From positions 1,054,001 through 1,118,000 of the forward strand of contig NZ_FXEH01000006.1 of the NCBI RefSeq assembly GCF_900176565.1: a stretch of 64,000 bases of DNA, in the 5' to 3' direction. The DNA comes from Thalassobacillus devorans. GTDB taxonomy: Bacteria; Bacillota; Bacilli; Bacillales; Halobacillaceae. A program made the position numbers and the translations under genes. Positions 36,191 to 46,043 of the stretch are shown here, in pieces. Under the pieces are notes generated by a model. It was not told the DNA's origin. It saw only the letters and a list, made by a program, of their open reading frames with translations, and did no database searches. Numbering within the stretch: position 1 is the first letter of the stretch; the number at the start of each line of letters is the position of its first letter.

Positions 36191-37138
36191 GTGAAAATTA
36201 CCGAATTGAAATATCCCCATGACTTTAATAAAGAAGATTTCCCTCCTTCTGTTCTGGCCCTCGGCTTTTTTGACGGCGTCCATAAAGGCCATCAGGAGCT
36301 GATTAGTACTTCAGTGGAAAAGGCAAGGGAAACGGGATTAAATAGTGCTGTGATGACATTTTACCCTCATCCATCCGTTGTGTTGAAAAAACAGGAACAG
36401 CACGTTGCCTACATTACTCCTATGCGGGAGAAGCAGCAAGTTCTTGAAGAACTGGGCGTCGAGCAATTGTTCATTGTTAAATTTGACGAACAGCTGGCGG
36501 ATTTATTGCCCCAGGAATTTGTTGATCACTTTCTCATTCAATTGAATGTACGGCATGTTGTGGCAGGTTTTGATTACAGCTATGGAAGGATGGGGCGTGG
36601 CAACATGGAAACACTGCCGTTCCATTCCAGGGGAATGTTTGACCAGACAGTGATTGATAAAGTGGAAGATCATGGAGAAAAAATCAGCTCTACCCGAATT
36701 CGCCGTGAATTGAAGCAAGGGAATATGTCAGAGGTAGCCAGGCTGCTCGCTCGTCCTTTTTCTACGTACGGGAAGGTAGTACAGGGAGATCAGCGAGGGA
36801 GGACGATTGGTTTTCCAACAGCAAATATAGCATTGAACGAAGATTACCTGCTGCCAAAGGTAGGGGTTTATGCTGTCCGTGTAAAATATAAGGGTAAACT
36901 TTATCCAGGTATGGCCAACCTTGGATTTAAACCGACTTTCAACGAGGATAAAGAGAAGCCTAATTTAGAAGTATATATCTTTGATTTTTCCGGTAATATT
37001 TATAACGAAGGACTCGATGTATACTGGCATGCTTTCATCCGTGATGAAAAGAAGTTCAACGGGGTCGAAGCACTTGTTGAACAATTGAAACAGGATGAAA
37101 GACATATCCGTCAATTTTTCATAGAGAACATGAACTAA
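36191..37138 (+). CDS. ribF: Bifunctional riboflavin kinase / FAD synthetase
   Basis: A 315-residue enzyme (B. subtilis RibC, 316 aa) making FMN and FAD from riboflavin. The N-terminal nucleotidyltransferase has LGFFDGVHKGHQELI; the C-terminal kinase domain has GRTIGFPTANIAL and the YPGMANLGFKPTF block. The GTG at 36191 follows AGGTGA; the in-frame GTG at 36182 overlaps that site. It follows truB as in B. subtilis. No FMN riboswitch precedes it. Confidence 0.96.
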   Translation: MKITELKYPHDFNKEDFPPSVLALGFFDGVHKGHQELISTSVEKARETGLNSAVMTFYPHPSVVLKKQEQHVAYITPMREKQQVLEELGVEQLFIVKFDEQLADLLPQEFVDHFLIQLNVRHVVAGFDYSYGRMGRGNMETLPFHSRGMFDQTVIDKVEDHGEKISSTRIRRELKQGNMSEVARLLARPFSTYGKVVQGDQRGRTIGFPTANIALNEDYLLPKVGVYAVRVKYKGKLYPGMANLGFKPTFNEDKEKPNLEVYIFDFSGNIYNEGLDVYWHAFIRDEKKFNGVEALVEQLKQDERHIRQFFIENMN

Positions 37139-37159
37139 TCCTTGCATTTTTGCAGCAAA

Positions 37160-37260
37160 AGTTGTACCCTTAAATACGGAACCTTCGCTTGGCAACGCGT
37201 TCCTCCAACGCTTGCTCGGGGAAAGGGAATTTTTATAGAAATCCAGGAGGTGTAGCCGAA
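37160..37260 (+). promoter_or_regulatory. Possible S15 autoregulatory leader of rpsO
   Basis: The region before rpsO contains GGAAC pairing with GTTCC around TTCGCTTGGCAACGC, and repeated AACGC segments. Ribosomal protein S15 often represses its own mRNA through a small multi-stem leader at this place. No covariance test was possible; the call rests on folding potential and context. Confidence 0.35.
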
Positions 37261-37530
37261 ATGGCAATCACACAAGAACGTAAAAACGAAATCATTAATG
37301 AGTATAAGACTCATGACAACGACACTGGTTCTCCAGAAGTACAGATCGCTGTACTTACAGAGCAGATCACCAGCTTGAATGAGCATTTGCGTACGCATAA
37401 AAAAGACCATCATTCTCGTCGTGGTTTGTTGAAAATGGTAGGTAAGCGTCGTAACCTTTTGAACTACCTACGTAAAAATGATGTTACACGTTACCGCGAG
37501 TTGATCAAGAGTCTTGGCTTGCGTCGTTAA
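37261..37530 (+). CDS. rpsO: 30S ribosomal protein S15
   Basis: An 89-residue S15 with the signature [23 protein letters not shown] and [22 protein letters not shown] strong AGGAGGTG lies about nine bases before ATG 37261. Followed by a terminator and then pnp, the classic rpsO-pnp pair. Confidence 0.98.
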   Translation: MAITQERKNEIINEYKTHDNDTGSPEVQIAVLTEQITSLNEHLRTHKKDHHSRRGLLKMVGKRRNLLNYLRKNDVTRYRELIKSLGLRR

Positions 37531-37540
37531 TGGTAAAGAC

Positions 37541-37570
37541 AAAAAGCGGGAGTTAATCCCGCTTTTTCTG
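37541..37570 (+). terminator. Intrinsic terminator after rpsO
   Basis: AAAAAGCGGGA pairs with TCCCGCTTTTT around GTTAA. It separates rpsO from pnp, though partial read-through is usual at this locus. Confidence 0.88.
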
Positions 37571-37742
37571 TATGTTTGCATACATAAAGGTGCAGCTGGA
37601 AGCTGTATACTTTAAATTCATGTATATTCCCGAAGCAGACAGCTCATGCTTTTTATAAAAATAGGAAAAGCTAATGAGCATACAGGCTATACAAGGAATC
37701 GTGTTCACTTAACAGTTGTTATTGAGAGGAGTATTAAAAGTT

Positions 37743-39869
37743 ATGGCAGAAGAAAAGCAAATTTTTTCGATCGAAGTTGGCGGTCGGACATTCTCCATCG
37801 AAGTAGGAGAATTAGCCAAGCAGGCTAATGGAGCCTGTATGGTTCGCTACGGAGATACATCCGTTTTGTCCACTGCGACTGGATCTAAAGAGCCGAAAGA
37901 TCTACCTTTCTTTCCGTTGACTGTCAATTATGAAGAACGTCTATATGCAGTTGGGAAAATTCCGGGAGGATTCATTAAAAGGGAAGGTCGTCCGAGCGAT
38001 AAAGCAGTTCTCGCGTCCCGTTTGATCGATCGTCCTATCCGTCCGATGTTCCCGGATGGTTTCCGTAATGATGTTCAGGTCATCAGCACCGTGATGAGTG
38101 TGGACCAGGATTGTTCTTCAGAAATGGCAGCCATGCTTGGTTCATCATTGTCCTTAGGCATTTCAGATATCCCGTTCGCCGGTCCGATTGCTGGAGTAAT
38201 TGTCGGACGTATTGATGGAGAGTTTGTCATCAACCCGACAACGGAACAGCAGGATAAAAGTGATATCAACTTGACTGTTGCCGGAACAAAGGATGCTGTC
38301 AACATGGTAGAAGCGGGAGCGTTGGAAGTTCCTGAAGAAGACATGCTGGAAGCAATCATGTTCGGTCATGAAGAAATCAAACGCCTGGTGGCATTCCAGG
38401 GAGAAGTGATCGAGGCAGTAGGAAAAGAAAAAATGGAAGTGACACTGGTTGACCTCGATCAGGAATTGAAACAGCAGCTGGAAACTGACGCCAAAGATAC
38501 GATGGTCAATGCTATCCAGACGCACGAAAAGAAAGCCCGCGAAGAAGCTATCGATACGGCTAAGAAAGATATTATCGCCAGCTATGAAGAACAGGAAGCT
38601 GATGAAGATACAATCAAGAAAGTAAAAGCTATTTTAGATGATATGGTGAAAGAGGAAGTTCGCCGATTGATTACAAAAGAAAAGGTACGTCCAGATGGCC
38701 GTAGTCCTGAAGAAATCCGGCCACTGTCCTCCCGTGTTGGTGTCTTGCCTCGCACTCATGGGTCCGGACTTTTCACACGTGGACAAACGCAGGCACTGAG
38801 TATTTGTACATTGGGACCACTGGGTGATGTTCAGATTCTTGATGGGTTGGACCTGGAAGAATCCAAACGTTTTATGCACCACTATAACTTCCCGCATTTC
38901 TCTGTAGGTGAAACGGGGCCGATCCGTGGACCGGGACGTCGTGAAATTGGACATGGAGCTTTAGGTGAACGTGCATTGGAAGTGGTCATACCTTCAGAAG
39001 CAGACTTCCCTTATACGATCCGTCTGGTATCAGAAGTTCTTGAATCTAATGGTTCTACTTCTCAGGCAAGTATCTGTGCAAGTACATTAGCTATGATGGA
39101 TGCGGGTGTACCTATAAAGGCCCCTGTCGCTGGTATCGCTATGGGACTCGTTAAATCTGGTGAAGATTACACGATTCTAAGTGATATCCAGGGAATGGAA
39201 GACTTCCTTGGCGATATGGACTTTAAAGTGGCAGGTACATCAAAGGGTGTCACGGCACTTCAGATGGATATTAAAATTGAAGGACTTTCCCGTGAAATTC
39301 TGGAAGAAGCACTGACTCAGGCGAAGAAGGGCCGTATGCACATTTTGGAAAGTATGCTGGCTACAATCCCTGAATACCGTCAGGAGCTTTCTCAGTATGC
39401 GCCTAAGATACTGACGATGCAGATTAAACCGGACAAAATCCGCGATGTCATCGGCCCAAGTGGAAAGCAGATCAACAAGATTATTGAAGATACCGGAGTC
39501 AAAATCGATATCGAGCAGGATGGTAAAGTATTCATTTCTTCTACAAATGCAGAAATGAATTTGAAGGCGAAACAGATCATCGAGGATATCGTTCGTGAAG
39601 TAGAAGTCGGAGAAGTATATGAAGGAAAAGTGAAGCGGATTGAAAAATTCGGTGCCTTCGTAGAACTTTTCAAAGGGAAAGACGGTCTTGTACACATTTC
39701 AGAAATGGCTGAAGAACGCATCGGAAAAGTGGAAGATGTTGCGAAAATCGGTGATATTCTGAAAGTGAAAGTCAAGGAAATCGACAACCAGGGACGCGTC
39801 AACCTTTCCCGAAAAGCTGTACTGATTGAAGAAAAGAAAAAGCAGGAAAAAGAAAATAGCGATGCATAA
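37743..39869 (+). CDS. pnp: Polyribonucleotide nucleotidyltransferase (PNPase)
   Basis: A 708-residue PNPase (705 in B. subtilis), the phosphorolytic 3'-5' exoribonuclease of mRNA decay. Two RNase PH cores are joined by an alpha-helical linker; the second has [17 protein letters not shown] and the active-site region [22 protein letters not shown] ([20 protein letters not shown], about 565-585) and S1 ([19 protein letters not shown], about 625-645) domains close the protein. The start at 37743 fits GAGAGGAG; an in-frame upstream codon at 37716 adds nine non-conserved residues. Confidence 0.97.
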   Translation: MAEEKQIFSIEVGGRTFSIEVGELAKQANGACMVRYGDTSVLSTATGSKEPKDLPFFPLTVNYEERLYAVGKIPGGFIKREGRPSDKAVLASRLIDRPIRPMFPDGFRNDVQVISTVMSVDQDCSSEMAAMLGSSLSLGISDIPFAGPIAGVIVGRIDGEFVINPTTEQQDKSDINLTVAGTKDAVNMVEAGALEVPEEDMLEAIMFGHEEIKRLVAFQGEVIEAVGKEKMEVTLVDLDQELKQQLETDAKDTMVNAIQTHEKKAREEAIDTAKKDIIASYEEQEADEDTIKKVKAILDDMVKEEVRRLITKEKVRPDGRSPEEIRPLSSRVGVLPRTHGSGLFTRGQTQALSICTLGPLGDVQILDGLDLEESKRFMHHYNFPHFSVGETGPIRGPGRREIGHGALGERALEVVIPSEADFPYTIRLVSEVLESNGSTSQASICASTLAMMDAGVPIKAPVAGIAMGLVKSGEDYTILSDIQGMEDFLGDMDFKVAGTSKGVTALQMDIKIEGLSREILEEALTQAKKGRMHILESMLATIPEYRQELSQYAPKILTMQIKPDKIRDVIGPSGKQINKIIEDTGVKIDIEQDGKVFISSTNAEMNLKAKQIIEDIVREVEVGEVYEGKVKRIEKFGAFVELFKGKDGLVHISEMAEERIGKVEDVAKIGDILKVKVKEIDNQGRVNLSRKAVLIEEKKKQEKENSDA

Positions 39870-39872
39870 ATG

Positions 39873-39904
39873 AAAAGAAGCTGGACATCCAGTTTCTTTT
39901 TTTA
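39873..39904 (+). terminator. Intrinsic terminator after pnp
   Basis: AAGAAGCTGG pairs with CCAGTTTCTT around ACAT, followed by TTTTT. Confidence 0.85.
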
Positions 39905-40044
39905 CATTAAAAAGGTTTAAAGGTATTAGAAAAACTTAGGATTTCACCATAAAGACTAGGCGAATAGCCGTTATTCTAAAATGCTTAATATAAGTTCTAA
40001 CTCGTCCTTTCTGTCCATAAGTTAACGGTAAGGGGGAGTTTGTT

Positions 40045-40980
40045 ATGAAATGGAGATACATAGGAATAGGCGTCATAGCTTTGATCATCATTTATTTTTC
40101 CATGTCCGCAAGACCTCTCTCTTACACCCAGGTGTTTGCTCCGTTAACCGCCTCTGTAGAAACCACAGACCTCTATAAAGAAATTGAAGCTAAAAAAGGA
40201 GATTATGATTTACCCGCCCAAGACGCCTATATCGATAAAGTGTGGAAGAAAACACCTGGACTCGAAGGCAGGAAGGTGAATGTGAAAAAGTCCTATGAGA
40301 AAATGAAAAAAGTGAATACTTTTGATGAAGATAAATTGGTCTACGATGCAGTTCCAACCAAAGTATCATTAGAGGACCTGCCTGCCTCTCCCATCTACCG
40401 CGGTCATCCTGACAAAGAAATGGTAACGTTCCTGATCAATGTGTCATGGGGAGAGGGACATATCCCGAATATGTTAAAAACTTTGAAAGAAAAAAAGGTA
40501 AAGGCTAACTTCTTCATCGATGGACAATTTGCTGAGAAAAACCCTGACCTGGTCAAGATGATTAAAGAGGAAGGTCATATCATTGGAAATCATGCATACA
40601 ATCACCCTGATATGAGTAGAATGGACAGTGGTCAAATACAAGAGCAAATAGAAAGGACCAACCAGGTCATCACATCGCTTACAGATGAAACCCCAAAATG
40701 GTTTGCTCCACCTTCAGGAAGCTACAACAAAGCGGTAGTGGATACAGCAGCTGCATTGGAAATGGAAACCATTTTGTGGACCGTTGATACCGTTGATTGG
40801 AAAAAGCCAACCCAGCAAGTTATGGTGCAGCGAGTGGTTTCAAAAATCCACCCTGGAGCAATGGTTTTGATGCACCCAACCCCTGTAACTGCTCAAAGTC
40901 TCGATGAAATGATTGATCAAATCAGGGAGAAAGGGCTAAAAGTCAGTGACATTGAATCTTTATTGAGTGAATCAAGATGA
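40045..40980 (+). CDS. ylxY: YlxY family polysaccharide deacetylase-like protein
   Basis: A 311-residue NodB-fold protein with one N-terminal membrane anchor (about residues 5-22). The metal-binding motif GNHAYNHPDMS (about 185-195) is kept, but the usual TFDDG catalytic/metal motif is replaced by LINVSWG (about 131-137), so both key aspartates are missing. APPSGSYN and LWTVDTVDW are recognisable later motifs. B. subtilis YlxY is likewise divergent and lies at this place after pnp. It is probably membrane-tethered outside the cell and may have lost or altered deacetylase activity. Confidence 0.9.
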   Translation: MKWRYIGIGVIALIIIYFSMSARPLSYTQVFAPLTASVETTDLYKEIEAKKGDYDLPAQDAYIDKVWKKTPGLEGRKVNVKKSYEKMKKVNTFDEDKLVYDAVPTKVSLEDLPASPIYRGHPDKEMVTFLINVSWGEGHIPNMLKTLKEKKVKANFFIDGQFAEKNPDLVKMIKEEGHIIGNHAYNHPDMSRMDSGQIQEQIERTNQVITSLTDETPKWFAPPSGSYNKAVVDTAAALEMETILWTVDTVDWKKPTQQVMVQRVVSKIHPGAMVLMHPTPVTAQSLDEMIDQIREKGLKVSDIESLLSESR

Positions 40981-40998
40981 AAGAAGGAGTGGCAGCTG

Positions 40999-41238
40999 AT
41001 GAGGTTCAAAAGTTTGAGCGGCAAAGAAATCGTCGATGTATCCAGCGGTACGAAACTTGGGATATTAGGGCAGACCGATTTAGAGATAGATGAAAAAACA
41101 GGGGAAATCAAATCATTCGTGATACCGGAATATAAGTGGTTCGGAGTTAAATCCGGCCACGAAGGCCACCGGATAACGTGGAATGAAATTATCCGTGTCG
41201 GAGAAGACATGATCCTGATCCAGCCAAAAAAAGGATAA
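40999..41238 (+). CDS. ymxH: YlmC/YmxH family PRC-barrel sporulation protein
   Basis: A 79-residue PRC-barrel protein (MRFKSLSGKEIVDVSSGTKLGILGQTDLEID). The family is confined to endospore formers and is often sporulation-expressed; its molecular role is not known. GAAGGAGTGG precedes the ATG. In B. subtilis mlpA (a peptidase gene) separates ylxY and ymxH; here the two are 18 bases apart with no such gene. Confidence 0.9.
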   Translation: MRFKSLSGKEIVDVSSGTKLGILGQTDLEIDEKTGEIKSFVIPEYKWFGVKSGHEGHRITWNEIIRVGEDMILIQPKKG

Positions 41239-41267
41239 GAGATTTTTATGTAATTATTATAAATAGA

Positions 41268-41301
41268 GGTGCCGATCGAATAACGATCGGTGCCTTTTTA
41301 T
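41268..41301 (+). terminator. Intrinsic terminator after ymxH
   Basis: GGTGCCGATCG pairs (two G-T wobbles) with CGATCGGTGCC around AATAA, followed by a long T-run. Confidence 0.88.
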
Positions 41302-41392
41302 TTTTTTGCAAAATACTTATTATATATTGATGCAGCCAGGAGGAGTTGTATCTTTTTTAACGTCATAAACTTCAACTTATTCCACTAAAGGA

Positions 41393-41929
41393 CCGAAAAG
41401 TCGAAGACTTGATTTCGAGATGATTGTGAGAGTTTAGGGGCGTAGGGGAAGGATTCGCTTTCCTGCGGGGGAACTGGCGAGCCTCCTTAGGCAAGCCTTG
41501 CGGGGTCTCGCCTTGCTCCTTCTCCCGCGGGAGTCTCACCCTTCCCCTACGCCCCTTGCCAAATAAGATACTCGAAATCGTGTTTGGAAAGTCCAGCCCT
41601 ATTTTGTGATGAGAATCCTTTTACAATAGTAAGTTGACTGTATCTTCTGCTTTCAAAGCACTCTAATTCTGATCGAAGTTTCAAGAAACTCACCAACGTA
41701 TGGTGGCCGGGAAAACGGTGAGACTCCTCGAAAATGCTACACATTTCCTTCGTGCGGTGTCTATTCAAGAAGATTATTCAAAGTCCTGTGGGATGAACAT
41801 GATCGGTGAGATCCCGCTGGGCTTTAGCCCGAGGAAGCTCACCGTACGCCCATGGAAAGCGAGTGATTTCCCGGCCCTCCTAACCGTTACTACCGTAACG
41901 GAAACAACAAATCTCTAAACTGAGTCTTC
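41393..41929 (-). repeat. Composite inverted-doublet palindromic element, copy 3 (reversed, between ymxH and dpaA)
   Basis: The same composite on the minus strand. Tail hairpin 41393-41419; unit B 41437-41555 with perfect 16-bp arms GGGGCGTAGGGGAAGG / CCTTCCCCTACGCCCC, unrelated in sequence to the arms of copies 1 and 2; unit A 41702-41880 with arms GGTGGCCGGGAAAA and the matching TTTCCCGGCCCTCC. Unit A is 179 bp rather than 121 because about 58 extra bases sit between its two halves. The boundary AAACTGAGTC (41917-41926) matches the left boundary of the other copies. GAAGACT at 41403 and AGTCTTC at 41923 are complementary. The 41239-42131 gap holds the ymxH terminator, this element and a probable SigK promoter. 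Confidence 0.9.
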
Positions 41930-42061
41930 CATTAAAGGGAGCTTATTTGTAATACCCCCACTGAGTATAGCCTCTATATTTTTATTATGTTTCTTCATAC
42001 TTTTTCTAAATTTATGGTAATCACAGACTTCCTATCTTTCAACTTTGCCAGTGATACAAGG

Positions 42062-42089
42062 AACGAACAATCCGCTCCTACATAGGATA
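42062..42089 (+). promoter_or_regulatory. Candidate SigK-dependent promoter of dpaAB
   Basis: CATAGGATA (42081-42089) matches the mother-cell sigma-K -10 pattern CATAnnnTA, with AACG (42062-42065) 15 bases upstream as a possible -35. In B. subtilis the dipicolinate synthase operon is SigK-controlled. The dpaA start is about 43 bases downstream. Confidence 0.5.
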
Positions 42090-42131
42090 GAGGGAGAACG
42101 TGAAGCACCAATGCAAAAGGAGGTGTCCGGT

Positions 42132-43031
42132 ATGCTGACCGGATGGAATGTGGCAATCCTCGGCGGGGATGCAAGACAAATCGAAATGATCCGCAAGCTG
42201 AGTGAATGGGATGCCTCACTTCACTTAGTAGGCTTCGACCAACTAGATTACGGCTTCACCGGAGCAAACCATATCGATATGGATGATGAAGAAGTAGAAA
42301 AATTTGACGTTGTCATTCTTCCTGTGGCGGGGACAGATGAAAACGGCAATATTGATAGTATCTTTTCCAATCAACAAATGGTGCTCGATGAGGATTGGGT
42401 GACACGGACAAAAGACGAATGTATCTTCCTGACAGGTATAGCCAATAATTATTTAATTGATTTACTGGATAAGACGGATCGCAGGATGGTGCCTTTACTA
42501 TCCCGTGATGATGTAGCGATTTATAATTCTGTCCCTACAGTTGAAGGGGCAATCATGATGGTTATTCAAAATACTGATTTCACTATACATTCTTCCAGAG
42601 TCCATGTCCTTGGCTTAGGAAGAGTGGGAATGAGTGTCGCTCGTGCTTTTCATGGTCTTGGAGCAAAAGTACATGTAGGGGTAAGGAAACCTGCCCATTA
42701 CGCAAGAGTGCAGGAAATGGGGTTAGTTCCGTTCTATTTGAATAACTTAGAAAAAAATGCTGAAAACAGCGACATCATGATCAACACAATCCCAGCTCCG
42801 ATAATAAATGCTTCCGTAATCAGAAAAATGCCCAGTCATACGTTCATCTTAGATTTGGCGTCTAAACCAGGAGGAACAGATTTCCGCTATGCAGAGAAAC
42901 GTGGCATAAAAGCGATCATCGCCCCCAGCCTCCCGGGAATTGTAGCTCCTAAAACTGCCGGCAGGATATTAGCGAACACCGTTTCGCAGATTTTAAAAGA
43001 TTACAAGCGAAAGGATGGAGAATCTAAATGA
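42132..43031 (+). CDS. dpaA: Dipicolinate synthase subunit A (SpoVFA)
   Basis: A 299-residue subunit (297 in B. subtilis) of the enzyme converting dihydrodipicolinate to dipicolinic acid, the spore-core chelator. The N-terminal WNVAILGGDARQIEMIRKLSEWDASLHLVGFDQLDYGFTG region is diagnostic and a Rossmann motif VLGLGRVGMSVARAF follows at about residue 156. ATG 42132 is seven bases after AAAAGGAGGTG; longer in-frame starts are less well supported. It overlaps dpaB by four bases. Substrate comes from Asd-DapG-DapA encoded downstream. Confidence 0.96.
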   Translation: MLTGWNVAILGGDARQIEMIRKLSEWDASLHLVGFDQLDYGFTGANHIDMDDEEVEKFDVVILPVAGTDENGNIDSIFSNQQMVLDEDWVTRTKDECIFLTGIANNYLIDLLDKTDRRMVPLLSRDDVAIYNSVPTVEGAIMMVIQNTDFTIHSSRVHVLGLGRVGMSVARAFHGLGAKVHVGVRKPAHYARVQEMGLVPFYLNNLEKNAENSDIMINTIPAPIINASVIRKMPSHTFILDLASKPGGTDFRYAEKRGIKAIIAPSLPGIVAPKTAGRILANTVSQILKDYKRKDGESK

Positions 43032-43627
43032 GTCTTTCAGGAAAAACGATCGGCTTCGGATTGACGGGATCACATTGTACGTATGATGCTGTATTTCCAG
43101 AAATCAAGCGCTTAGTGGATATGCAAGCGACAGTGATACCGATTCTCTCCTATACAGTACAAAAGACGGATACCAGGTTCGGGGATGCGACAGACCATTT
43201 GAAAAAGTTGAAGGAATTGACCGGTGAAGAACTGATCATGACAATTCCGGATGCCGAGCCGTTAGGACCGAAACGTCCTCTCGACTGTATGGTAATTGCT
43301 CCACTTACAGGTAATTCCATGAGCAAAATGGCAAATGCTTTGACGGATTCCCCGGTATTGATGGCAGCCAAAGCAACATTAAGGAATGGAGGACCAGTAG
43401 TTCTAGGGATATCCACGAATGATGCACTAGGGCTTAACGGAGTCAATCTTATGAGGTTGATGGCAACGAAGAATATCTACTTTATCCCATACGGTCAGGA
43501 TAACCCATATAAAAAACCGAACTCGCTTGTCGCAGATATGACAAAATTACCGGAAACAGTAGAGGCAGCCATTGCTGGAAGACAGAAACAACCCGTTTTG
43601 ATCCAGCGTCATTTTGAAGATGCATAG
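43028..43627 (+). CDS. dpaB: Dipicolinate synthase subunit B (SpoVFB)
   Basis: A 199-residue flavoprotein-like subunit (200 in B. subtilis). It starts GKTIGFGLTGSHCTYDAVFPEIKRL and has CMVIAPLTGNSMSKMANALTDSPVLMA, the pattern of the phosphopantothenoylcysteine decarboxylase/flavoprotein fold. It works with DpaA in the mother cell. Translation is coupled to dpaA through the ATGA overlap. Confidence 0.96.
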   Translation: MSLSGKTIGFGLTGSHCTYDAVFPEIKRLVDMQATVIPILSYTVQKTDTRFGDATDHLKKLKELTGEELIMTIPDAEPLGPKRPLDCMVIAPLTGNSMSKMANALTDSPVLMAAKATLRNGGPVVLGISTNDALGLNGVNLMRLMATKNIYFIPYGQDNPYKKPNSLVADMTKLPETVEAAIAGRQKQPVLIQRHFEDA

Positions 43628-43726
43628 AATATCGCTAACATCAACTCCCCTTATTATGATAGAATACAAGAAGTGACTCTATTTCAGAGAATTTTCAATT
43701 ATTCAAACGAGAAAGGGGACACGGAT

Positions 43727-44773
43727 ATGAGTCAATCAAAACAATACAACGTAGCAGTAGTAGGTGCCACAGGCGCTGTTGGTCAAAAAATGATAGAAAC
43801 CTTGGCAGATCGTGACTTTCCAATCAAAAGTCTGAAGCTGCTTTCCTCCTCGCGTTCAGCGGGTAAGAAAATTTCTTATAAAGGTGAAGAAATTACAGTA
43901 GAAGAAGCTAAACCTGAAAGCTTTGAAGGAATTGATATCGCCCTATTTTCTGCAGGTGGTTCTATTTCTAAAAAGCTGGCTCCTGAAGCAGTAAAACGAG
44001 GAGCAGTTGTCGTGGATAATACGAGTGCTTATCGTATGGATCCGGAGGTACCGCTTGTCGTACCTGAAGTAAATAAAGAAGATATCAAAGAGCATAAAGG
44101 AATTATAGCGAATCCGAATTGTTCCACCATCCAAATGGTAGCAGCGTTGGAACCGATTAAAGATGCTTACGGCTTAACCAGAGTAATCGTATCTACCTAT
44201 CAGGCTGTTTCAGGCTCTGGTACAGAAGCGATCGAAGAATTGCGCGAACAATCGCAATCCTTCTTAAACGGAGAAGATATGAAGGCAGAAATCCTTCCGG
44301 TCAAAGGCGACGAGAAGCATTATCCAATCGCGTTCAACGCGTTACCGCAAATCGACACATTTGAAGAGAATGGTTATACCTTCGAAGAAATGAAAATGAT
44401 TAACGAAACGAAGAAAATCATGCACGCGGAAGACTTGTCTGTAGCAGCTACATGCGTAAGACTTCCGATTTTCACATCTCATGCTGAAAGTGTATATATT
44501 GAAACAGAGAAAGAAGGACTATCAGTTGAGGATCTACATCAATCCCTGAAAAATGCACCAGGCATTGTATTGGAAGACGAACCGGCGACTCAAACATATC
44601 CTACTCCGTTAAGCGCAGCAGAAAAGCGGGATGTGTTTGTAGGCAGGGTTAGAAAAGACCTGGATCAGCCAAATGGTTTCCATCTTTGGATCGTCTCTGA
44701 TAATCTATTAAAGGGAGCGGCTTGGAATTCTGTACAGATCGCAGAACAACTGGTTGCTAATGATTGGTTGTAA
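43727..44773 (+). CDS. asd: Aspartate-semialdehyde dehydrogenase
   Basis: A 348-residue enzyme reducing aspartyl phosphate to aspartate semialdehyde for lysine, diaminopimelate, threonine and methionine. NADP-binding [18 protein letters not shown] is near the start, the catalytic Cys is in NPNCSTIQM (about residue 128) and [18 protein letters not shown] follows. ATG 43727 lies behind GAAAGGGGA; an in-frame extension from 43673 is not conserved. Confidence 0.96.
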   Translation: MSQSKQYNVAVVGATGAVGQKMIETLADRDFPIKSLKLLSSSRSAGKKISYKGEEITVEEAKPESFEGIDIALFSAGGSISKKLAPEAVKRGAVVVDNTSAYRMDPEVPLVVPEVNKEDIKEHKGIIANPNCSTIQMVAALEPIKDAYGLTRVIVSTYQAVSGSGTEAIEELREQSQSFLNGEDMKAEILPVKGDEKHYPIAFNALPQIDTFEENGYTFEEMKMINETKKIMHAEDLSVAATCVRLPIFTSHAESVYIETEKEGLSVEDLHQSLKNAPGIVLEDEPATQTYPTPLSAAEKRDVFVGRVRKDLDQPNGFHLWIVSDNLLKGAAWNSVQIAEQLVANDWL

Positions 44774-44797
44774 TTTCTTAGTTGATGGGGTGTCAAC

Positions 44798-46015
44798 ATG
44801 AAAGTAGTAGTACAAAAATTTGGTGGAACATCTGTAAGAGATGAAGCAGGAAGAGCAAAAGCAATCGAACATATTCAGATAGCTATTGAACAAGGATACA
44901 AAGTGGTGGTCACCGTTTCTGCAATGGGCAGGAAGGGTGATCCTTACGCCACAGATTCTTTACTTGACCTCGTGGGTTTCCCTGCCTCTAATATTTCTTC
45001 CCGTGAACGTGATTTACTGATGTCATGCGGAGAGACAATTTCCTCTGTAGTTTTTTCCAATGAACTGAAACGGGCAGGTATCCATTCGATCGCATTAACC
45101 GGCGGTCAGGCTGGATTCATAACAAATGGAGATTTTACAAAAGCTAAGATAATCAAAATGGATGCTACACGTGTGGAAGAAGAACTGGATTCCCATGATG
45201 TAGTGGTTGTAGCAGGCTTCCAGGGCAGATCGGAAGAGAATGAAATCACGACGATCGGCCGTGGAGGAAGTGACACGACAGCAGCTGCATTAGGTGCTTC
45301 CCTGCAGGCGGATTTTGTGGATATCTTCACAGATGTAGAAGGTATTATGACAGCAGATCCGCGGATTGTAGATTCAGCACGTGCGCTTGATAAGGTTACT
45401 TACAATGATATTTGTAATCTAGCCTACCAGGGTGCAAAAGTGATCCATCCAAGAGCAGTTGAGATTGCCATGCAGGCGGAAGTGCCAATCCGGGTCCGTT
45501 CTACTTACTCGGTTGATGAAGGTACACTCGTCACTTCCTCTCGTGAGTCGGAAGCTGGAAAGGATATCCCGGATCGACTGGTTACAGGAATTGCCCATAT
45601 ATCCGGAATAACACAAATTCGTGTCCTTGCTAAAGAAGAACCATATCAGCTGCAGTCGGAAGTATTTAAATCCATGGCCGAAGCTGGTATATCTGTTGAT
45701 TTTATTAATATTTCTCCTAGCGGGGTAGTTTATACGATTGAAGACTTATATACAAACCGTGCTGTGGAAATTTTGGAGAATCTGGGCTATACGCCTGAAG
45801 TTATCCGTAATTGTGCAAAAGTGTCGACAGTTGGCGCTGGAATGACGGGAGTTCCGGGTGTTACTGCAAAAATCGTCCATACGCTGACGGAAGCTGGGGT
45901 TCAGATTTTGCAGTCTGCCGACTCCCATACAACCATATGGGTGTTAATCCCTCAGGACGATTTAGTGACTGCTGTCAATGCCTTGCACAAAGTGTTTGAA
46001 CTTGATCTTGAATAA
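44798..46015 (+). CDS. dapG: Aspartokinase I (diaminopimelate-type, DapG)
   Basis: A 405-residue aspartokinase with KFGGTSVRDEAGR at the start, FTDVEGIMTADPRIV (about 179-193) and two C-terminal ACT domains (from about 265). Size and position between asd and dapA match the diaminopimelate-regulated isozyme of B. subtilis (404 aa), serving cell wall and spore dipicolinate synthesis. No lysine riboswitch precedes it. Confidence 0.95.
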   Translation: MKVVVQKFGGTSVRDEAGRAKAIEHIQIAIEQGYKVVVTVSAMGRKGDPYATDSLLDLVGFPASNISSRERDLLMSCGETISSVVFSNELKRAGIHSIALTGGQAGFITNGDFTKAKIIKMDATRVEEELDSHDVVVVAGFQGRSEENEITTIGRGGSDTTAAALGASLQADFVDIFTDVEGIMTADPRIVDSARALDKVTYNDICNLAYQGAKVIHPRAVEIAMQAEVPIRVRSTYSVDEGTLVTSSRESEAGKDIPDRLVTGIAHISGITQIRVLAKEEPYQLQSEVFKSMAEAGISVDFINISPSGVVYTIEDLYTNRAVEILENLGYTPEVIRNCAKVSTVGAGMTGVPGVTAKIVHTLTEAGVQILQSADSHTTIWVLIPQDDLVTAVNALHKVFELDLE

Positions 46016-46043
46016 TTGTGAGTAAGAAGGGAGAAAGTGCACG

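Noticed and set aside
41393-41929. Possible CRISPR array or IS element at the repeat loci
   Set aside because: Only two palindromic units per locus, in opposite orientation with unequal spacing, and no cas or transposase gene nearby.
44774-44797. Lysine riboswitch ahead of dapG
   Set aside because: The asd-dapG gap is only 24 bases, and no such element precedes asd in the roughly 100 bases available.
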